Assembly (NCBI GenBank): GCA_027625915.1
Contig: JANTQA010000020.1
Span: 310,001 to 374,000 of the forward strand
Length of the DNA stretch: 64,000 nt
From: Anaeramoeba flamelloides
Taxonomy: Eukaryota; Metamonada; Anaeramoebidae
Reading direction: 5' to 3'
In this document: positions 22,746 to 35,097 of the stretch, in pieces
How the letters are laid out: each line of letters begins with the position of its first letter
Numbering within the stretch: position 1 is the stretch's first letter
The notes under the pieces: generated by a model
The model's database searches: none
Told to the model about the DNA's origin: nothing
What the model saw: the letters and a program-made list of their open reading frames with translations, nothing else
Made by a program: the position numbers and the translations under genes

Positions 22746-24279
22746 TTATAATAATTGTCCTCTGATTTTTTTTTAAACTAATTCAGTTTTATTAAATGAT
22801 TACAACATTTTCAACACTATTCGTTATTATCTATCAAATTAAATATCTACAAGTTGAATTAAACTTAAATTGATTACTCGGTTCCGTTTAAAATATTTTA
22901 CTCAAAAAATAACTTTTTTTGTTGACTAGAGACTTTTAAAAAGGGTAGTTATACTGAAAACAATAAATACAATCGTCTCATGAATTTGAAGTTTTGGAAT
23001 TCTGATTATATTTTGAATAAACTTTATTATTCAAGAGGAAAGGTTAAGGAATGCAGTAGTTTTGTTTAATATTTTTTAATCAATTTTATTTTTTCATGCT
23101 GGTGATCAGAAAGATTTTTTTTTTTATTTTTTTCATTTTTTCAAATGAGTTGTTTTTATTTAAAGAATATTACAAAATCCTTACTTTGGTAAATTTAGAG
23201 TGTTACAAAATAACTATAAATTGGATTAAAATAAATCGAATTGAATTTATACTTTATAAAAAAAATTTTTTTGACCAATTGAAAAAAAATAAACATTTGT
23301 AAGTAGAAAATCAAAAATGATATTTGTTTTTTTTTTTAAATTTGATTTTTTGGAATTAGAGAATAATTTTGTTTTTTTTTTTTAAAATATAATTTGAAAA
23401 AAAAAATGTTTGAAACTCCAAATTAACATTAAGAAAAGTGAGGCTTTGTATTTTCTTTCAAAATTACAACTTTTACAAATAAAAAATCTTCTTGTCAAAT
23501 TTTTTAATTTTCGAAAGAAATTGAGATATTACGTACTCGGCATTCCAGTGAAAAGGTTCCAAAAAATTTTTTAAACATTTTTTTTTTTTGAAATTTATAG
23601 TTTGTCTTTTATGATTATAGGCTCTAATACGAAGTTTATTATTTCTCGTATTTTTAAACAATTTAAGTTTGGTTGATTCTTGAAAAACAAAGTGAATTGT
23701 TCATTTTTGGTTGGGTCTCTTTGATTGAAATGAAGTTTATTATTAAATAATAAAAAAAATGAAAACAATAAAATTATGTAAGATGAAATTATTTTTTGGA
23801 CATAATTTCAATAAATGAAACACAAAAAATAGTAGTAAATAAATAAAATCAGTAACAATGGGTTAAGAAGTACATTTTTTGTGGGGAAATCTAGTAAGAA
23901 AAAAGTTATGAAATTTTCTTGCTCTTAAAAGTGTGTAGAATTAATGTGAAAAAAAACAATATGTTATCATATTTCGAAAGTTAGTAAATTTTGAAAACAT
24001 CTTTTGTTTTTTAATTGAAGAATTTTTTAATTTTACAACCGTTTTTTTGTGATTCATAAAAAAAGAGGTTTACAAGAACAAAATCTTTTAATATTTCAAT
24101 GTTCTGTTTGAATACAGAAACGAATTTTATTAGAATAAAGATTCAAAAATATCAAAGACAAAATTTAAGTTGTAAAAAAAATATTTTTTTTGTAATAATG
24201 AATTATTACTAAATTTTATCACGGATTGTGGAATTTTTATATGTAATCAATAATATTTCTATCGGGTAAGGCTCCTCGA
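22746..24279. other. AT-rich intergenic stretch, nothing recognised
   Basis: No gene or shared repeat could be supported. Confidence 0.4.
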
Positions 24280-24546
24280 TGTATTCTGAGGTAGTGTTGT
24301 GCAGGGCATCGGTTTTCCAGAATTCATAAAAATAAAGTAAAATCAAAGATTTCACTCAATTCCTTTGAATTCTGGAATGAATAACAGCGGTTTTATTAAG
24401 GTTTTCTGTTTTATTTGTGAAAGTGTTGGTTTTCCAAATAAACAAAAAAACTCAAGAAAAACTAAAGGCTGTTTTCCAGAATTAGAAAGAATTTAGTAAA
24501 AACAAGAAGTTACTCAATTTTTTCAAATCCTGAAAAATTTAACGAA
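24280..24546. repeat. Composite foldback element FB4
   Basis: It holds the family palindrome GGTTTTCCAGAATTCATAAA...TTTGAATTCTGGAA, then a second with GTTTTCTGTTTTATTTGTGA, then a third decayed unit ending AATCCTGAAAAATTTAACG. Confidence 0.7.
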
Positions 24547-24594
24547 AGTGGATAGTTTTTAATTTGGTCATGAAAATGATAGTATTATTTTTTG

Positions 24595-25134
24595 TATAAC
24601 TAAAATTCAAAATTTTCCACACAGCTAAAACGATCCAAACGTTACAATAATAAAATTTCATTCAAATTGGAAATAATTTTGATTTTTTGTAAAAGATGAA
24701 AATCATTTTTTCATCTTTCAGTTTTTTGTTTGCATTTGATTTTTTGAATTATGTAACTTTTTTTGTTCGATCAAAATTTTATTTCAACAATTGATCTTAT
24801 GTTAAAGTCAAGTTGTTCCAAATAGAAGAACTCAAATAAAATTAGTTGGTAGTATCGAATTTTTTGATCGATCAATAATCCTAATAGAATTTAAAAATAA
24901 TTTTACAATACATTTTTTTGTTTTGCTCTCTCCAAAATTTTTAAACTACCCTTGATTTATTTGTATTGATAATTATTTATTTATTGTTTTATGAGTATTT
25001 TTATTTATAAAAAAGTGTTACATTTTCAATTATCGAATGTTCGAATTTTGTATTTCTTCTTGATCAGATTAAATAAGTTTTTTTTTTAACAAATTGAATT
25101 TTGGTAGGTTAAAAATTTTGAATTGGGGTTTATA
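24595..25134 (+). mobile_element. ~540-bp repeat family R4, copy 1
   Basis: It starts TATAACTAAAATTCAAAATT and ends AAAATTTTGAATTGGGGTTT, which form an imperfect inverted repeat of about 30 bp. Internal landmarks are AAATTAGTTGGTAGTATC, GATCGATCAATAATCCTAAT and TTTTGCTCTCTCC. Copies lie at 36947-37588, 48103-48640 (reversed) and 60022-60561, plus a fragment near 35660. No coding potential is visible. Confidence 0.8.
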
Positions 25135-25506
25135 TTTTCATTAATTTCCATTCTCTCTTTTTTTATTTGTTACAATTTTCTTGGGTTCATCCTTTCTCTC
25201 AATAAATAAAGAAAATAAATTATTAATAAATTTGCAATTTTTATATTTGTATTTTGTTTATACCTAATAAGAATAATAAATTCAGATTATTTTTTCCCAA
25301 ATTTAGTTTTAAATTTGAGCGGCTAGATTTTTTTTAGCTATTTGAAGAATGATTGAATTTGAATTTCAATGGTTACTATTTTTATTGTATTTAATGGTTG
25401 AAATCATTATATAAAATAAATATTGTAATCTGATCTTATTTCGAATTGTTAATAAGGTGAAATTTTTACATTGTATTCAACAAACAAAATTCTAAATTCA
25501 GTTTTA

Positions 25507-25699
25507 CAGTCAGTTTCAAATTTAAGGCACAAATATTCAACAAAACTTAAGGTACAGAAAAATCTCAAATTAAAGCACATAATTTGTAATTTTTTTTTAC
25601 AATTTATTTTGCTAGAATCTGAATTTTGTGCCTTAATTGGTGATTTTTATGTGCCTTAAATTTCGTTGCAGTTTTGTGCCTTAAAAGTGGAACTGACTG
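25507..25699. mobile_element. MITE family R1, full copy
   Basis: This 193-bp element is flanked by TA. The ends CAGTCAGTTTCAAATTTAAG and CTTAAAAGTGGAACTGACTG are imperfect inverted repeats. Confidence 0.93.
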
Positions 25700-25701
25700 T
25701 A

Positions 25702-26524
25702 GAATATTTAATTCTTTTTCACTGTGTTTTAAAATAATTGACAATTTTCAAAAATTTTTCATCTAAAACCTATTTTGTATTGTTTTTATGTTTGAAAAAT
25801 ACAAAATTAAACTGTTTCCATCAGTTTTAAGCATAAATCTCTCGGTTAAAATGAAAAAAAAGTGTATTTTCGTTGTTTTCTCAAACTTTTAAAAGAATTA
25901 CATCTTACCTATCAAGACTATCTGATTTTGGATTATTACTTTAAAATTTTATATTGGTTTTTTCTTTATTTATTCCTATCGAAATACCTTACTTGCTATG
26001 TTCGAAAATTTTTCATAAATAACCAAGTCCCTTTTCGTTTTTCATTTTACTGGGTCATAAGTCAATATTTATTCATTAATTAAATTCAAGAATTTTGATT
26101 AACAAAGAAATACTAATCTTTAAAATATATGGTGTTAAGTCTGTTTTTACAAAATAACGAAAAATAAACAAAACTCTAAGAAAACTTTATTGTCTCAAAA
26201 ATTTATTTTAATTCACCCTTAACAAATTAGAATTGCTGAAACTGTCAACAAAAAAGTAATATTTTTATGATGTATCATCATAATTCATTTGAAACACACG
26301 TCCTTAAATAATATTTTTCTTGTATTTTTTTTGAAAACATTTCTATCTTTCATAGGCAATAAGGAAACAGACAAAAGTGATCAATATTTTCCATTATTTC
26401 TAAAAGTTAATAATTTTTGCAATAAAGTAAAAATTTTACAAATCGGAACTTATTTTTTCAACTTTCTTTTAATTTTTTTTCTTTTTTTATTCATAATCAT
26501 TTTCATTGTGTTTTGAAAACCAAA
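25702..26524. other. 5' flank of the kinase gene, with a LINE scrap
   Basis: At about 26330-26400 the plus strand reads ATAGGCAATAAGGAAACAGA then ATCAATATTTTCC, matching the antisense zinc-knuckle-like end of the LINE family (compare 29690 and 45760). The rest is unrecognised and AT-rich. Confidence 0.45.
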
Positions 26525-29500
26525 ATGTCGATAAAAACTGTTGGACCATATTTGATTGGTAATTCTTTTAAAATCGATCTTTTAAAAATGTTTTTTTTAA
26601 ATGTTTTATTAAAACCCAATATTTCCATATTGATCTCCTCTTCGAATTATTTTTATTTTTAAACTGAAAAAAAAAAAATAAAAAAGGGCGTACACTTGGA
26701 AGCGGAAGCTACTCAAAAGGTATTAATGTTTTTTTCTCTCTTTTTTAACACAAAAACCCCAAAAATCTAAATAAAAATTCTTTTTCGTTATCCTTTTTTA
26801 TTTAAATTTTTTTTCCTTCAACTGATAAAATCTTCAAAATTCCCAAATTTCTTTTTGTTTCTTTTCACTTTTGCAAACTTCCACAAGTTAAACTTGCTGT
26901 TCATAAGGAAACTGGCCAAAAAGCAGCTATAAAAATACTTTCAAAAAGTCAGCTTAATTCACAGGAAAACATGATGAATAAGGTGAGAAGAGAAATCGCT
27001 GTGCAAAGGTTAATCAAACACCCAAGCATTCTACGTATTTACGAAGTATTTGAAACAGAGACTTATCTTTTCTTAGTTTTAGAATATGTTTCAGGAGGTA
27101 AACCTTTCTTTTTTATTTTTCAATTTTTTCTTCATTTAGTTTTTTTTTTTCGCCAAAATCGAACGGCGCTTGGCAACTTTATTTTTTGTTTGACAAGAAG
27201 ATCGAATTGTATTTCCTCACAAATTTAATGATACTAAAAATTTCCAAATCATTATCATTCTTTTTGATTTTCTACAGAACTCGTCAATATTTTTTTCGGT
27301 GAAACAAAAGAAAAAAAAGATTTTTTTCCTTAATCCGAACAAACCCTATTCAAAACAGAATTTCCTTTTTTCTTTAAACAAAAACAGTAATGCTTTGCAA
27401 AAATTATTTTATTTGTAAATTTACGCAATTAAAAAAACGATTATTCTTTTCGTTCAGTACTTCTCTTTGACAAGAACTGACGATTTCAATTTTTGGAAAG
27501 TTTTACAATTCCAAAAAAATATTCTTTTTTTTTTTGTATTGTCGATGGTATTTTCGGTAAAATAAATGGGAAAAAAATTTAGACTGTTTATCGTTTTTTT
27601 TCTTTTTCAAATAAATTTGATAACTTTCAGATAAACAGATTATAATTTATGATTTCTACTTTATTTTTTGAATCGTTTTTTTAATTTAAATTTCTTATTA
27701 TTTGGGCAAGCAAACAATCCCAATCGAAATTCAGATTTTCAAGAATTTTTAAAAAACAATCATCAACAGAATACTTGATTCTATATTTAATAACAAACAC
27801 CAGTATTATTGAAGAATTGTAAATTGCACACTAAACACCCTTACACTTAATTTACCTCTCCAAAATCCAAGTATAAAATCATTGATTTCATGATTAAAAA
27901 TCATTGAAAAGAATTTGAAACTATCTTGGTTTAAAATTAGTAGTTTAAGGGACTAGTAACTCTTATTTATTTATTAATCCCAAAGGTAATTGAGTAATTA
28001 TTTACACAAGTATACAATTAAACCTGATATGCAACTTCATTTATCAACTTTAGATAGATTAGTTATCATTTTTTACAAGAGAGTTCATTTTTCCCAATAG
28101 AAATTTTCAGTTAAAAGATTCTAAATCCTTTTTTGTTTGGAATTTTAGTATCAAATTAGAAAAAAGAAAAATTTGCAAAACAATTTTTATTTTGAAGAAA
28201 TCTCACTTTTAGTAATTTCTGAGAGTTATTATGAAGGAACAAATAACATTGAACTTTTAATCTTATATTAAAAATACAATAAAAATAAATCAAATATTGA
28301 ATCCCTTGGAGATCTAAAAAAATTTATTATTCATTTTATTCACAAATATTTTACAAATCTCTTGAAACATAAAAGATTAGGTAATATTCTTTTTCAAATA
28401 TTAAGAGTATAAACAAGGAAATTTTATTATTAAAATCATTTATTTGATAATATCTATTATCAAATTTTATTGAATTATTAATTTGAATTGGTTTTATTTG
28501 TTTTAATATATTTAAAAAATTGAGAAATAATTGTAAAGTCTATCAACCTTTTTAATATTTGTGTTATTAATAACTCACTGAAAAAATTTAAGATTGAGTT
28601 ATTGAATAAAAATAATCAAATTAAAAAATATTTATTTTGATTTCAAGTTGAATTTTCCAGGTTATTAAAAATGTATTTAGGTAGAATTTCTAATTTGATT
28701 GTTTGGTTGTTTTTCTCTGATTTTTTTGTTTGGAATAAAGAAAAAATTGATTTGAACGGTTCTTTGAATCAATAAAATATATTTTTTAAAAGTTTAAAAT
28801 AATTATTGTAATTTTTTTGGAAATTAAGTAGATTTTTTGTCCAGTGTTATTTTAGAACTTAATCGTTTTATTTTTAAAGTGTATTTTTGTAAATTTCCTT
28901 TATGGATTCTCAACAATAAGATTTCAAAAATCTTCCAAAGAAAACATTTTTTTTTTAAATAATTCAGAAATATGTTGGATTTTCAACTTTTAAAAAATGA
29001 GAAAAAATGGATCAAACTTTTTAAAAATCAATAATTCATTTCTGGAAATAGCCTTTAAAAGTAAGTTTGCTTTTGTAATAATCAGATTTTTCAATTTCAA
29101 GATGCACAAACTTTTTTAGAATTTGTTATTAAATTTACTTGAAGATTTTTTTTAGTTTACTAAATCCTTAAGGGGGTAAGTTTTGAAATGAATTATGATT
29201 ATACATTACAAATATATTCCTTTTTGATTGGTTAAGGTGATTACTATATTTTATCCAAAGATAAAAATAAATTATTTTTTGTAAAAAAGAATGTTTTTTT
29301 GGTTTTTATTTTTTTGTTCCTTTTTTAAAACATCATTTGTCCAAGCCTTAAAAATCGCCCCTAAAAAAGATATTTATTCAATTAGGATTAAGTCAGTTAT
29401 TTTTATAAAAGTACTAATAATTCAAAAAAATTAAATAATTTTCCCATAAATCAAGACTACTCTTAATTACTACTTAGTGGTAATTGAGTGGTTATTTACA

Positions 29501-32500
29501 ATAGAATAAAAAATAAAATCAAAAAAAACAGTAATTTTAATCCAAAAAATGATTTATTTTAATCTTTGGATAACAGATCATAATCACCTTAACCAATCAA
29601 AAAGGATGGCATTTTTAATGTATATTCAGAATTCATTTCAGAATGTACAATCTTAAGATTTAATAATTTTTGATTATTTTGAAACATTAATCTATTAATG
29701 AATAGGAAGAACAGACACAAAAAAAATGATCAATGTTTTCTATTATTTCCTTATGCACATATTTTAAACATCAAGTAAAAAATTTATTTGAATTTTTTTT
29801 TATTCCTTAGTATATCTATTTAAGAACCACTTTTTGAGATGAAAGTCCTTGAATTATGAATAGGAAGTGTACTTGGTATTGTTTGGAAACCACAAAAAAT
29901 TTTCACCATTGAGATCAATTTGGGAGAAAAAAAGAAAATTTTTTGAATAATTCAAATTTTATGCTGTTTAATTTGAAACTATGTTTTTATCAAAAATTCG
30001 TTTTTGTGGAAAAAAAATATCTGAAAAAAATTTTATATCGGGAAAAAAAAAAAAAAAAAACATTTCTAGTTGGTTTTTCTGATTATTTGAAGAGGTTAAA
30101 TATATTTTTCATTTTTGTTTTTCCTAAATTTTTCGAAAGTAAAAGTAAAATTATTCAAATTTTTCCTTTTACTTTTTTTTTTTAATATTGTAAAATTGAA
30201 AATTATTTTCTTTTTCATACATTTATTTATTTACAAACCAACAAAAGCTCTTAAAGTTCAATCAGAATATTTAAATTCTGAGAAAAAAATGAAAAAAAAA
30301 AAAAATCGTGAAAAACGGGAAAAAAGTGGTTCTTAGAGGAATTTTTTGGTCCATTTTTCCTCTCCTTGATCAATTTTATTCTCAGACAAAAGTGGTGAGT
30401 AAAGATTTTTCATCAATGAGGTAATGAATATGTGTCACTTAAACTTTTGGTAATTGTTCTAATTTTTAGAATTGTTGGGCTTGGTGGGTAATTTAAAAAT
30501 CATAAAGTTGTAAAAATAATGAATTTTTAATTTTATTGTTGTGAAATATTTTTGTAGAGTGCTGCCAAGTATTATTACGTTTCAAGTTTTACAATCATTC
30601 GAGAAATAATAAAAAAAAAAAAAAAAAAGCTAACAACACTTTTCCTGAATTCAAAAGAATATGGTAAAATCTTTAACTTTACTCCATTCTTTTAAATCCT
30701 GGAAAATCTAATGAAAAGTCTCGTTAAGTGCCGTAGAGTGTCTAGATTTTCCAGAATTCAAAAGAATAGAGCAAAATAAACTTAATTTCATAATAAATGG
30801 CCCAATTTTTTTTTTTTTTTATTTTATTTTTAGACAAAAAACAAATATTTCTAGGGTATATAACTGGATATTAAAATAGTAATTTTTTTATTAGAATAGA
30901 TAACTTCAATTTATAAAAATATTTATTTTCAAGTTTTGATTTTTAATTGGCCAATGATTTTGAAATTAAGTTTATTTTACTCAATTCTTTTAAATTCTGG
31001 AAAAGCTAAATGTGGTTTGTTTTTTTTTTTAGGATTTAAGAAAGAAACGGAAAATTTTTGAAATTTTCGGTTTATTTCTTAAATTAAAAAAACCTAACGA
31101 CATTTCCCAGATTTTGAAAGTCAACAACTCCTTATATGTGTTCTTATATATTTATCTGTTTATTTTATCTTAATCTTTTGAGTTCCATTTAATTTTATTA
31201 TTTATTTTTTGATTAAAATTTAATTAATTTCACTAAATAAGAGAAAGATATACTTTTTTTATTTTTTTTTTTGTTTTTATATTTTTTTTTATTTTACTGG
31301 AAATTACCATTTTTTCAATTTTAAATTATGTTTTGTAAATACGAATAAGAACGTTTCTTTTTATTTTACATCTTTCGGTAATATGTGAATTAATAAAAAA
31401 TTTATATTTTTTATTTCTGAATTGAAAATTTATAATCCATCTCTTAATTAGATGAAGAGATTGGCGCCACCATATATTTGTTTAAAATTAAAGTATGTTG
31501 TAATTGAAAATAAAACATACAGTTCTACATATTTCAAATGGTTTCTGTGACACAAAAAAAACCATTATAAATATTATTGAAAAAACATAATTTAATAATA
31601 AAAAGTATTGACTGATTTAAAAGAAAAGGGAATTAAAAATTATAATTTATACTTGAAAAACTTATTATAAAAAAAAACAAAAAATATCAAAAGTAAAACT
31701 GTATCAAAATTAAAGTTCAAATTCCTATTCTAGTGATTCGAAATGAAATAATATTTTCTCCTCTGTTCAACACTTTGAAAAACTGTTACTAGTCTAATTA
31801 AATATTAAAAAAAACAATCATTTTACTTTTTTTCCCTTACTATATAAATAAATGAATGAATTCATTACTTAAAAAAATTAATAAACAAATTAATAAATAA
31901 ATAAATAAATAAATAAACTAATTAATAAATAAACTAATTAATAAATGAATTAATTAATAAATAATAGGAGAATTGTTTGATTATATTGTTGAGTGTGAAA
32001 GAGTATCAAGCCATGAAGCAAGATTATTTTTTCAACAAATTATTTATGGGTTGGAACATATTCATTCTTTTTCAATTACCCATCGAGATTTAAAACCAGA
32101 AAATTTACTATTGGATAAAAACAATAATGTCAAAATAGCAGATTTTGGGATGGCAAGGGTAATGGAAGTTGGTGGGTTATTACAAACATCATGTGGATCA
32201 CCACACTATGTTTCTCCTGAAGTTTTAAAGGTAAAAAAAAATATTCTTAAAAATATTAACTCAAAAGAAAATTTTATATAAATTAATAGTAATCCTTGTA
32301 TTTTATGATTCCAAAATCTAAAATAAAAAAACTCCAAACTCTAAAACAAATAATAAATAAAAAATAACAAAAAATATATAAAAAATAAAAAATAATAAAT
32401 AAAAAATAACAAATAAAAAATAACAAATAACAAATAAAAAATAACAAATAACAAATAAAAAATAAAAAAAAAAAAAAAAAATTCAAAAAACAAACAATTA

Positions 32501-34689
32501 AATAATAATAATAATAGGGAAAAGGATATGATGGGCAAAAATCGGATATCTGGAGCTGTGGTGTAATATTATATGCGTTGCGTAATGGGTGTTTGCCATT
32601 TGATGAAAAAACATACCCGGCATTAATTAACGTTGTCAAAAGTGGCAAATTTACATTTGCAGAGCAATTAGAGGAAAGTGAAAAGGAATTAATACAAAGG
32701 ATGTTAACTGTTGATCCCAATTTAAGAATTACTTTGAAGCAAATCAAAAGGCATCCATGGTTTACTTACAACTTCCCACAGAATTATATCTCGCCATCGC
32801 CGCCTTATGATTATGGAAAGAATTTAAAGTCGCCCTTTACTGAAGAGCAAATTGATCACGAAATATTAGAACAACTTGAAGTCATTGAATGGGTCAATTC
32901 CAAAAAATTAATTGAAGCATTAAAATCTGATCAAATTAATTCGATCAAAATATTTTATGAACTATTCCGAAAAAGACAACAAAAAGAAGACAAAATAACA
33001 AATTTGAAAATAAAAAAAAAAAAAAAAAAAAAGCAAAAAAGAAGGGGAAGCTTACCAAACGGGCGAACCAAGCAATCGCCAATTACCATGAGGAGGAAAT
33101 CCGTAAGTGATTCAAAAAATTTGGATAAAATCGAAATCAAAAATACAAATGTCGATCAAAGCACTGTCTTAGAATTACAACAATTAGTCAAGTTAACTGA
33201 AAAGGAGAATGATATCGATTATAATAACTTTTCAGAAATTATTAATAAGGTCACGACTTTAGATTTGGGCATCAATGACAATTTGCGTAATAACAATAAA
33301 AAATCAATCATTTCGCCTCCAAATGGATTTAAAAAAAAAATAAGAACTCGACAAATCAAAAAGAAAATGAATAGCAAGATGAAAAAACAACAAAATAAAA
33401 ACAAAAATAATAAGAAAAATAAAAATAATAAAAAAATTCAGAATAATAAGAAAAATCAAAATAAAAATAAGAACAAAAAAAATTCACCACGGATAACACC
33501 TTCAATATTAAGTTCCAATATTGATTTAGATGATGAATTTTCAGATAACAAGTTCTCCAAAGAAACTGAAGAAAACTTGAGTCAGGAGTTGAACAGCGAT
33601 GAGGAGGAACAATATTTTACAAACCAAGGAATGTTTATGGATGACATTAGAATTTCGAATTCAAAAAATGATCAGAATTTTTCTTTGAATAACACATCCT
33701 CCACAACTACCAATAGTAGTATTATTGATATTTTTAATGACGGGGGCAATGGCAATGGCAATGGCAGGGGCAAGGGTAAGGGTAAGGGCAACAAATCCCA
33801 AAAAAAAACACAAAGCAAATCGATTCAAATTAATACACAAAATAATGTTCATAAGAATAAAAAACAAAAAAAAAGATCCAGAACGCATAGCCCACCATTT
33901 CTATTAAGTTTTATCGAAAAGTTTAATTCCAATCATGACAGTAATGTAAATGATAATGAAGAGGAAATGCTTGCCAAAAATTTTAAAGAGCAAATTAATA
34001 ATAGCAAGCAGCAAGATCAGATCTTTGGCAGCCCGCTATTCCACAGAAAGGGCAAGATTTACAACCAGGAATCCTTTAATAACAAAGACCAGCAGGAGAA
34101 CTATGGCCAAATTGAAGAAAACAACGGGTGGTTCAACCAAGTGCTAAATAAAAAGGAGCAAAAGAAATTAAATAAAAAATTGAAGCAGCAGCTCAAAATA
34201 GCAAAGAGGGGGCTATGGAAAAGATTGGAACAAAACCAAAACATCCCTGTTTACATTTGCCAAGACACAATGATCGCAGTTAGTTCGGCTTCCTTGCTTG
34301 ACGTCATTGTGCAATTGCAAACAGCATTATCCATTTGTAATTTCAGTTGGAGTTATCCCTCTTTAAACATTCTTGAGGGCAAAATTAGAAAAATTAAAAT
34401 CAGAATTAAAATTGAAGAATGTAAATTTGAAAAAATTATTAAAATTTTAAGCAGAAATTTGCTAATAGGGACAAAAAATAATAATAGTAATAAAAAAAAT
34501 AAAATTTCTGAAAATGAATCTTTAGAAAAATTATTCAAAACTGAGCAACAAATTTCTCAACAATTAAATCAGTGGGATACAAAAAGGGATCGGAAATGGG
34601 GTGTTTTAATTCATTTCATTTGGAAAGTTGGCAATAGTAAAAAATTTATTGATGAAGTCAAAAATTTAATTCGCTTTATAACAGAATGA
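26525..34689 (+). CDS. BRSK/SAD-like serine/threonine kinase (AMPK-related)
   Basis: Five exons join in phase: 26525-26558, 26687-26719, 26888-27097, 31968-32230 and 32518-34689, giving 903 residues. The kinase domain (about 8-262) is complete: [13 protein letters not shown] glycine loop, AIKIL lysine, [20 protein letters not shown] and the activation loop [15 protein letters not shown]. That threonine is the site LKB1-type kinases phosphorylate in AMPK relatives. A UBA-like segment (about 288-330, [20 protein letters not shown]) follows, as in BRSK and other AMPK-related kinases. A long Asn/Lys-rich linker then leads to a C-terminal ~140-residue region resembling the BRSK KA1-like domain ([20 protein letters not shown]). 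[15 protein letters not shown] run sits in the linker near residue 590. Introns are 128, 168, 4870 and 287 bp; all are GT-AG. The third holds most of the transposon debris of this region. The BRSK label is by motif; SIK/NUAK relatives are the alternative. Confidence 0.92.
27945..29171. mobile_element. TTAA element family R3, copy 1
   Basis: It is 1.23 kb long, starts TTAAGGGACTAGTAAC and ends GTTTACTAAATCCTTAA. The ends are an inverted repeat bounded by TTAA. A second copy lies at about 37815-39247, and decayed parts may lie at 8597-10870. No transposase is visible. The start motif GGGAYTAG is shared with family R5. Confidence 0.78.
29168..29656. mobile_element. TTAA foldback element R6
   Basis: This 489-bp element starts TTAAGGGGGTAAGTTTTGAA and ends at TTAA (29653-29656). 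The arms are about 105 bp and share TCCTTTTTGATTGGTTAAGG, GTGATTA and TATCCAAAGAT in inverted order (29219-29262 and 29562-29607). Its left TTAA is the right TTAA of R3, so it was inserted next to R3 or R3 next to it. Confidence 0.75.
29831..30552. other. Kinase intron 3, unassigned part
   Basis: A/T-rich sequence with poly-A runs (30040-30060). No gene is recognised. Confidence 0.4.
30553..31125. repeat. Composite foldback element FB5 (large)
   Basis: It opens with TGTAGAGTGCTGCCAAG, then a 70-bp palindrome (about 30640-30710). A larger palindrome follows whose arms run from AGATTTTCCAGAATTCAAAA (30744) through AAATAAACTTAATTTCATAA. The complement lies at about 30950-31012. A third unit on AGAAATAAACCGAAAA-like sequence ends it at AAAAAACCTAACGACA. 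Confidence 0.75.
31444..31801. mobile_element. Short R5-like TTAA element
   Basis: The left part (GAGATTGGCGCCACCATATA, then AAAGTATGTTGTAATTG) matches the left end of R5 copy 1. The right end GTTACTAGTCTAATTAA resembles the R3 end. TTAA lies at both borders. It looks like a deleted relative. Confidence 0.5.
31848..31967. repeat. (AATA)n tract forming the 3' end of kinase intron 3
   Basis: Repeated AATA/AACTAATT units run up to the acceptor AATAATAG. There is no pyrimidine tract; CTAAT words at 31917 and 31934 could serve as branch points. Confidence 0.75.
32339..32517. repeat. AAATAAC-type minisatellite in kinase intron 4
   Basis: Units of AAATAAC and AAATAAA are repeated about twenty times, followed by a poly-A run and AATAATAATAATAG at the acceptor. 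This fills most of the 287-bp intron. Confidence 0.85.
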
Positions 34690-35014
34690 TTTTAACAAAA
34701 CTTTCTTTTTTTTTTTTATTATTAGAAATTATTTCTACTAAGCCTTTTTATTGTTATCACCACTGTCGTTTTTATAATTATTATTATTATTTATTTGTTA
34801 ATAATTATTCTCTTTCTTTAGTATTTATTTTCGATTTATTATTTTAACAAGTTTTTTGTTATAAAAACTTGATTGTATTTTTTTTATTTTTTTATTTTTT
34901 ATAATAAATATTAAACTTTATTAAATTCTTTTTATTTCAAATCAATAAATATTTAACTAATTTTTTTAAAATAGCCCAGAAAATCTAAATTAAATAATAT
35001 TTAACATCCTTTCA

Positions 35015-35016
<2 letters not shown>

Positions 35017-35094
<78 letters not shown>
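35017..35094. repeat. (GT)39 microsatellite
   Basis: 39 uninterrupted GT units lie about 330 bp past the kinase stop codon. No decay is visible, so the array is probably young or highly mutable. Confidence 0.98.

Positions 35095-35097
<3 letters not shown>

Larger units (their letters stand above)
27780..29830 (-). mobile_element. LINE copy C (3' part), split by two nested insertions
   Basis: 27780-27944 and 29657-29830 together match the 3' part of LINE copy B (45590-45840). The first piece carries AAGTATAAAATCA and TTTAAAATTAGTAG. The second encodes, in antisense, [10 protein letters not shown], the zinc-knuckle-like end of the reverse-transcriptase frame. The interruption begins and ends exactly at TTAA and is filled by elements R3 and R6. 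Confidence 0.72.

Noticed and set aside
25862-26083. 73-codon hydrophobic frame upstream of the kinase
   Set aside because: There is no ATG start and no recognisable family. Composition explains it.
27945-29656. Reading R3 plus R6 as one piggyBac-like transposon
   Set aside because: Each part has its own inverted ends bounded by TTAA. The outermost ends do not match each other, so two adjacent insertions fit better.
32283-32747. 154-codon and 65-codon minus-strand frames over kinase intron 4 and exon 5
   Set aside because: They are made of translated AAATAAC repeats and the antisense of the kinase.
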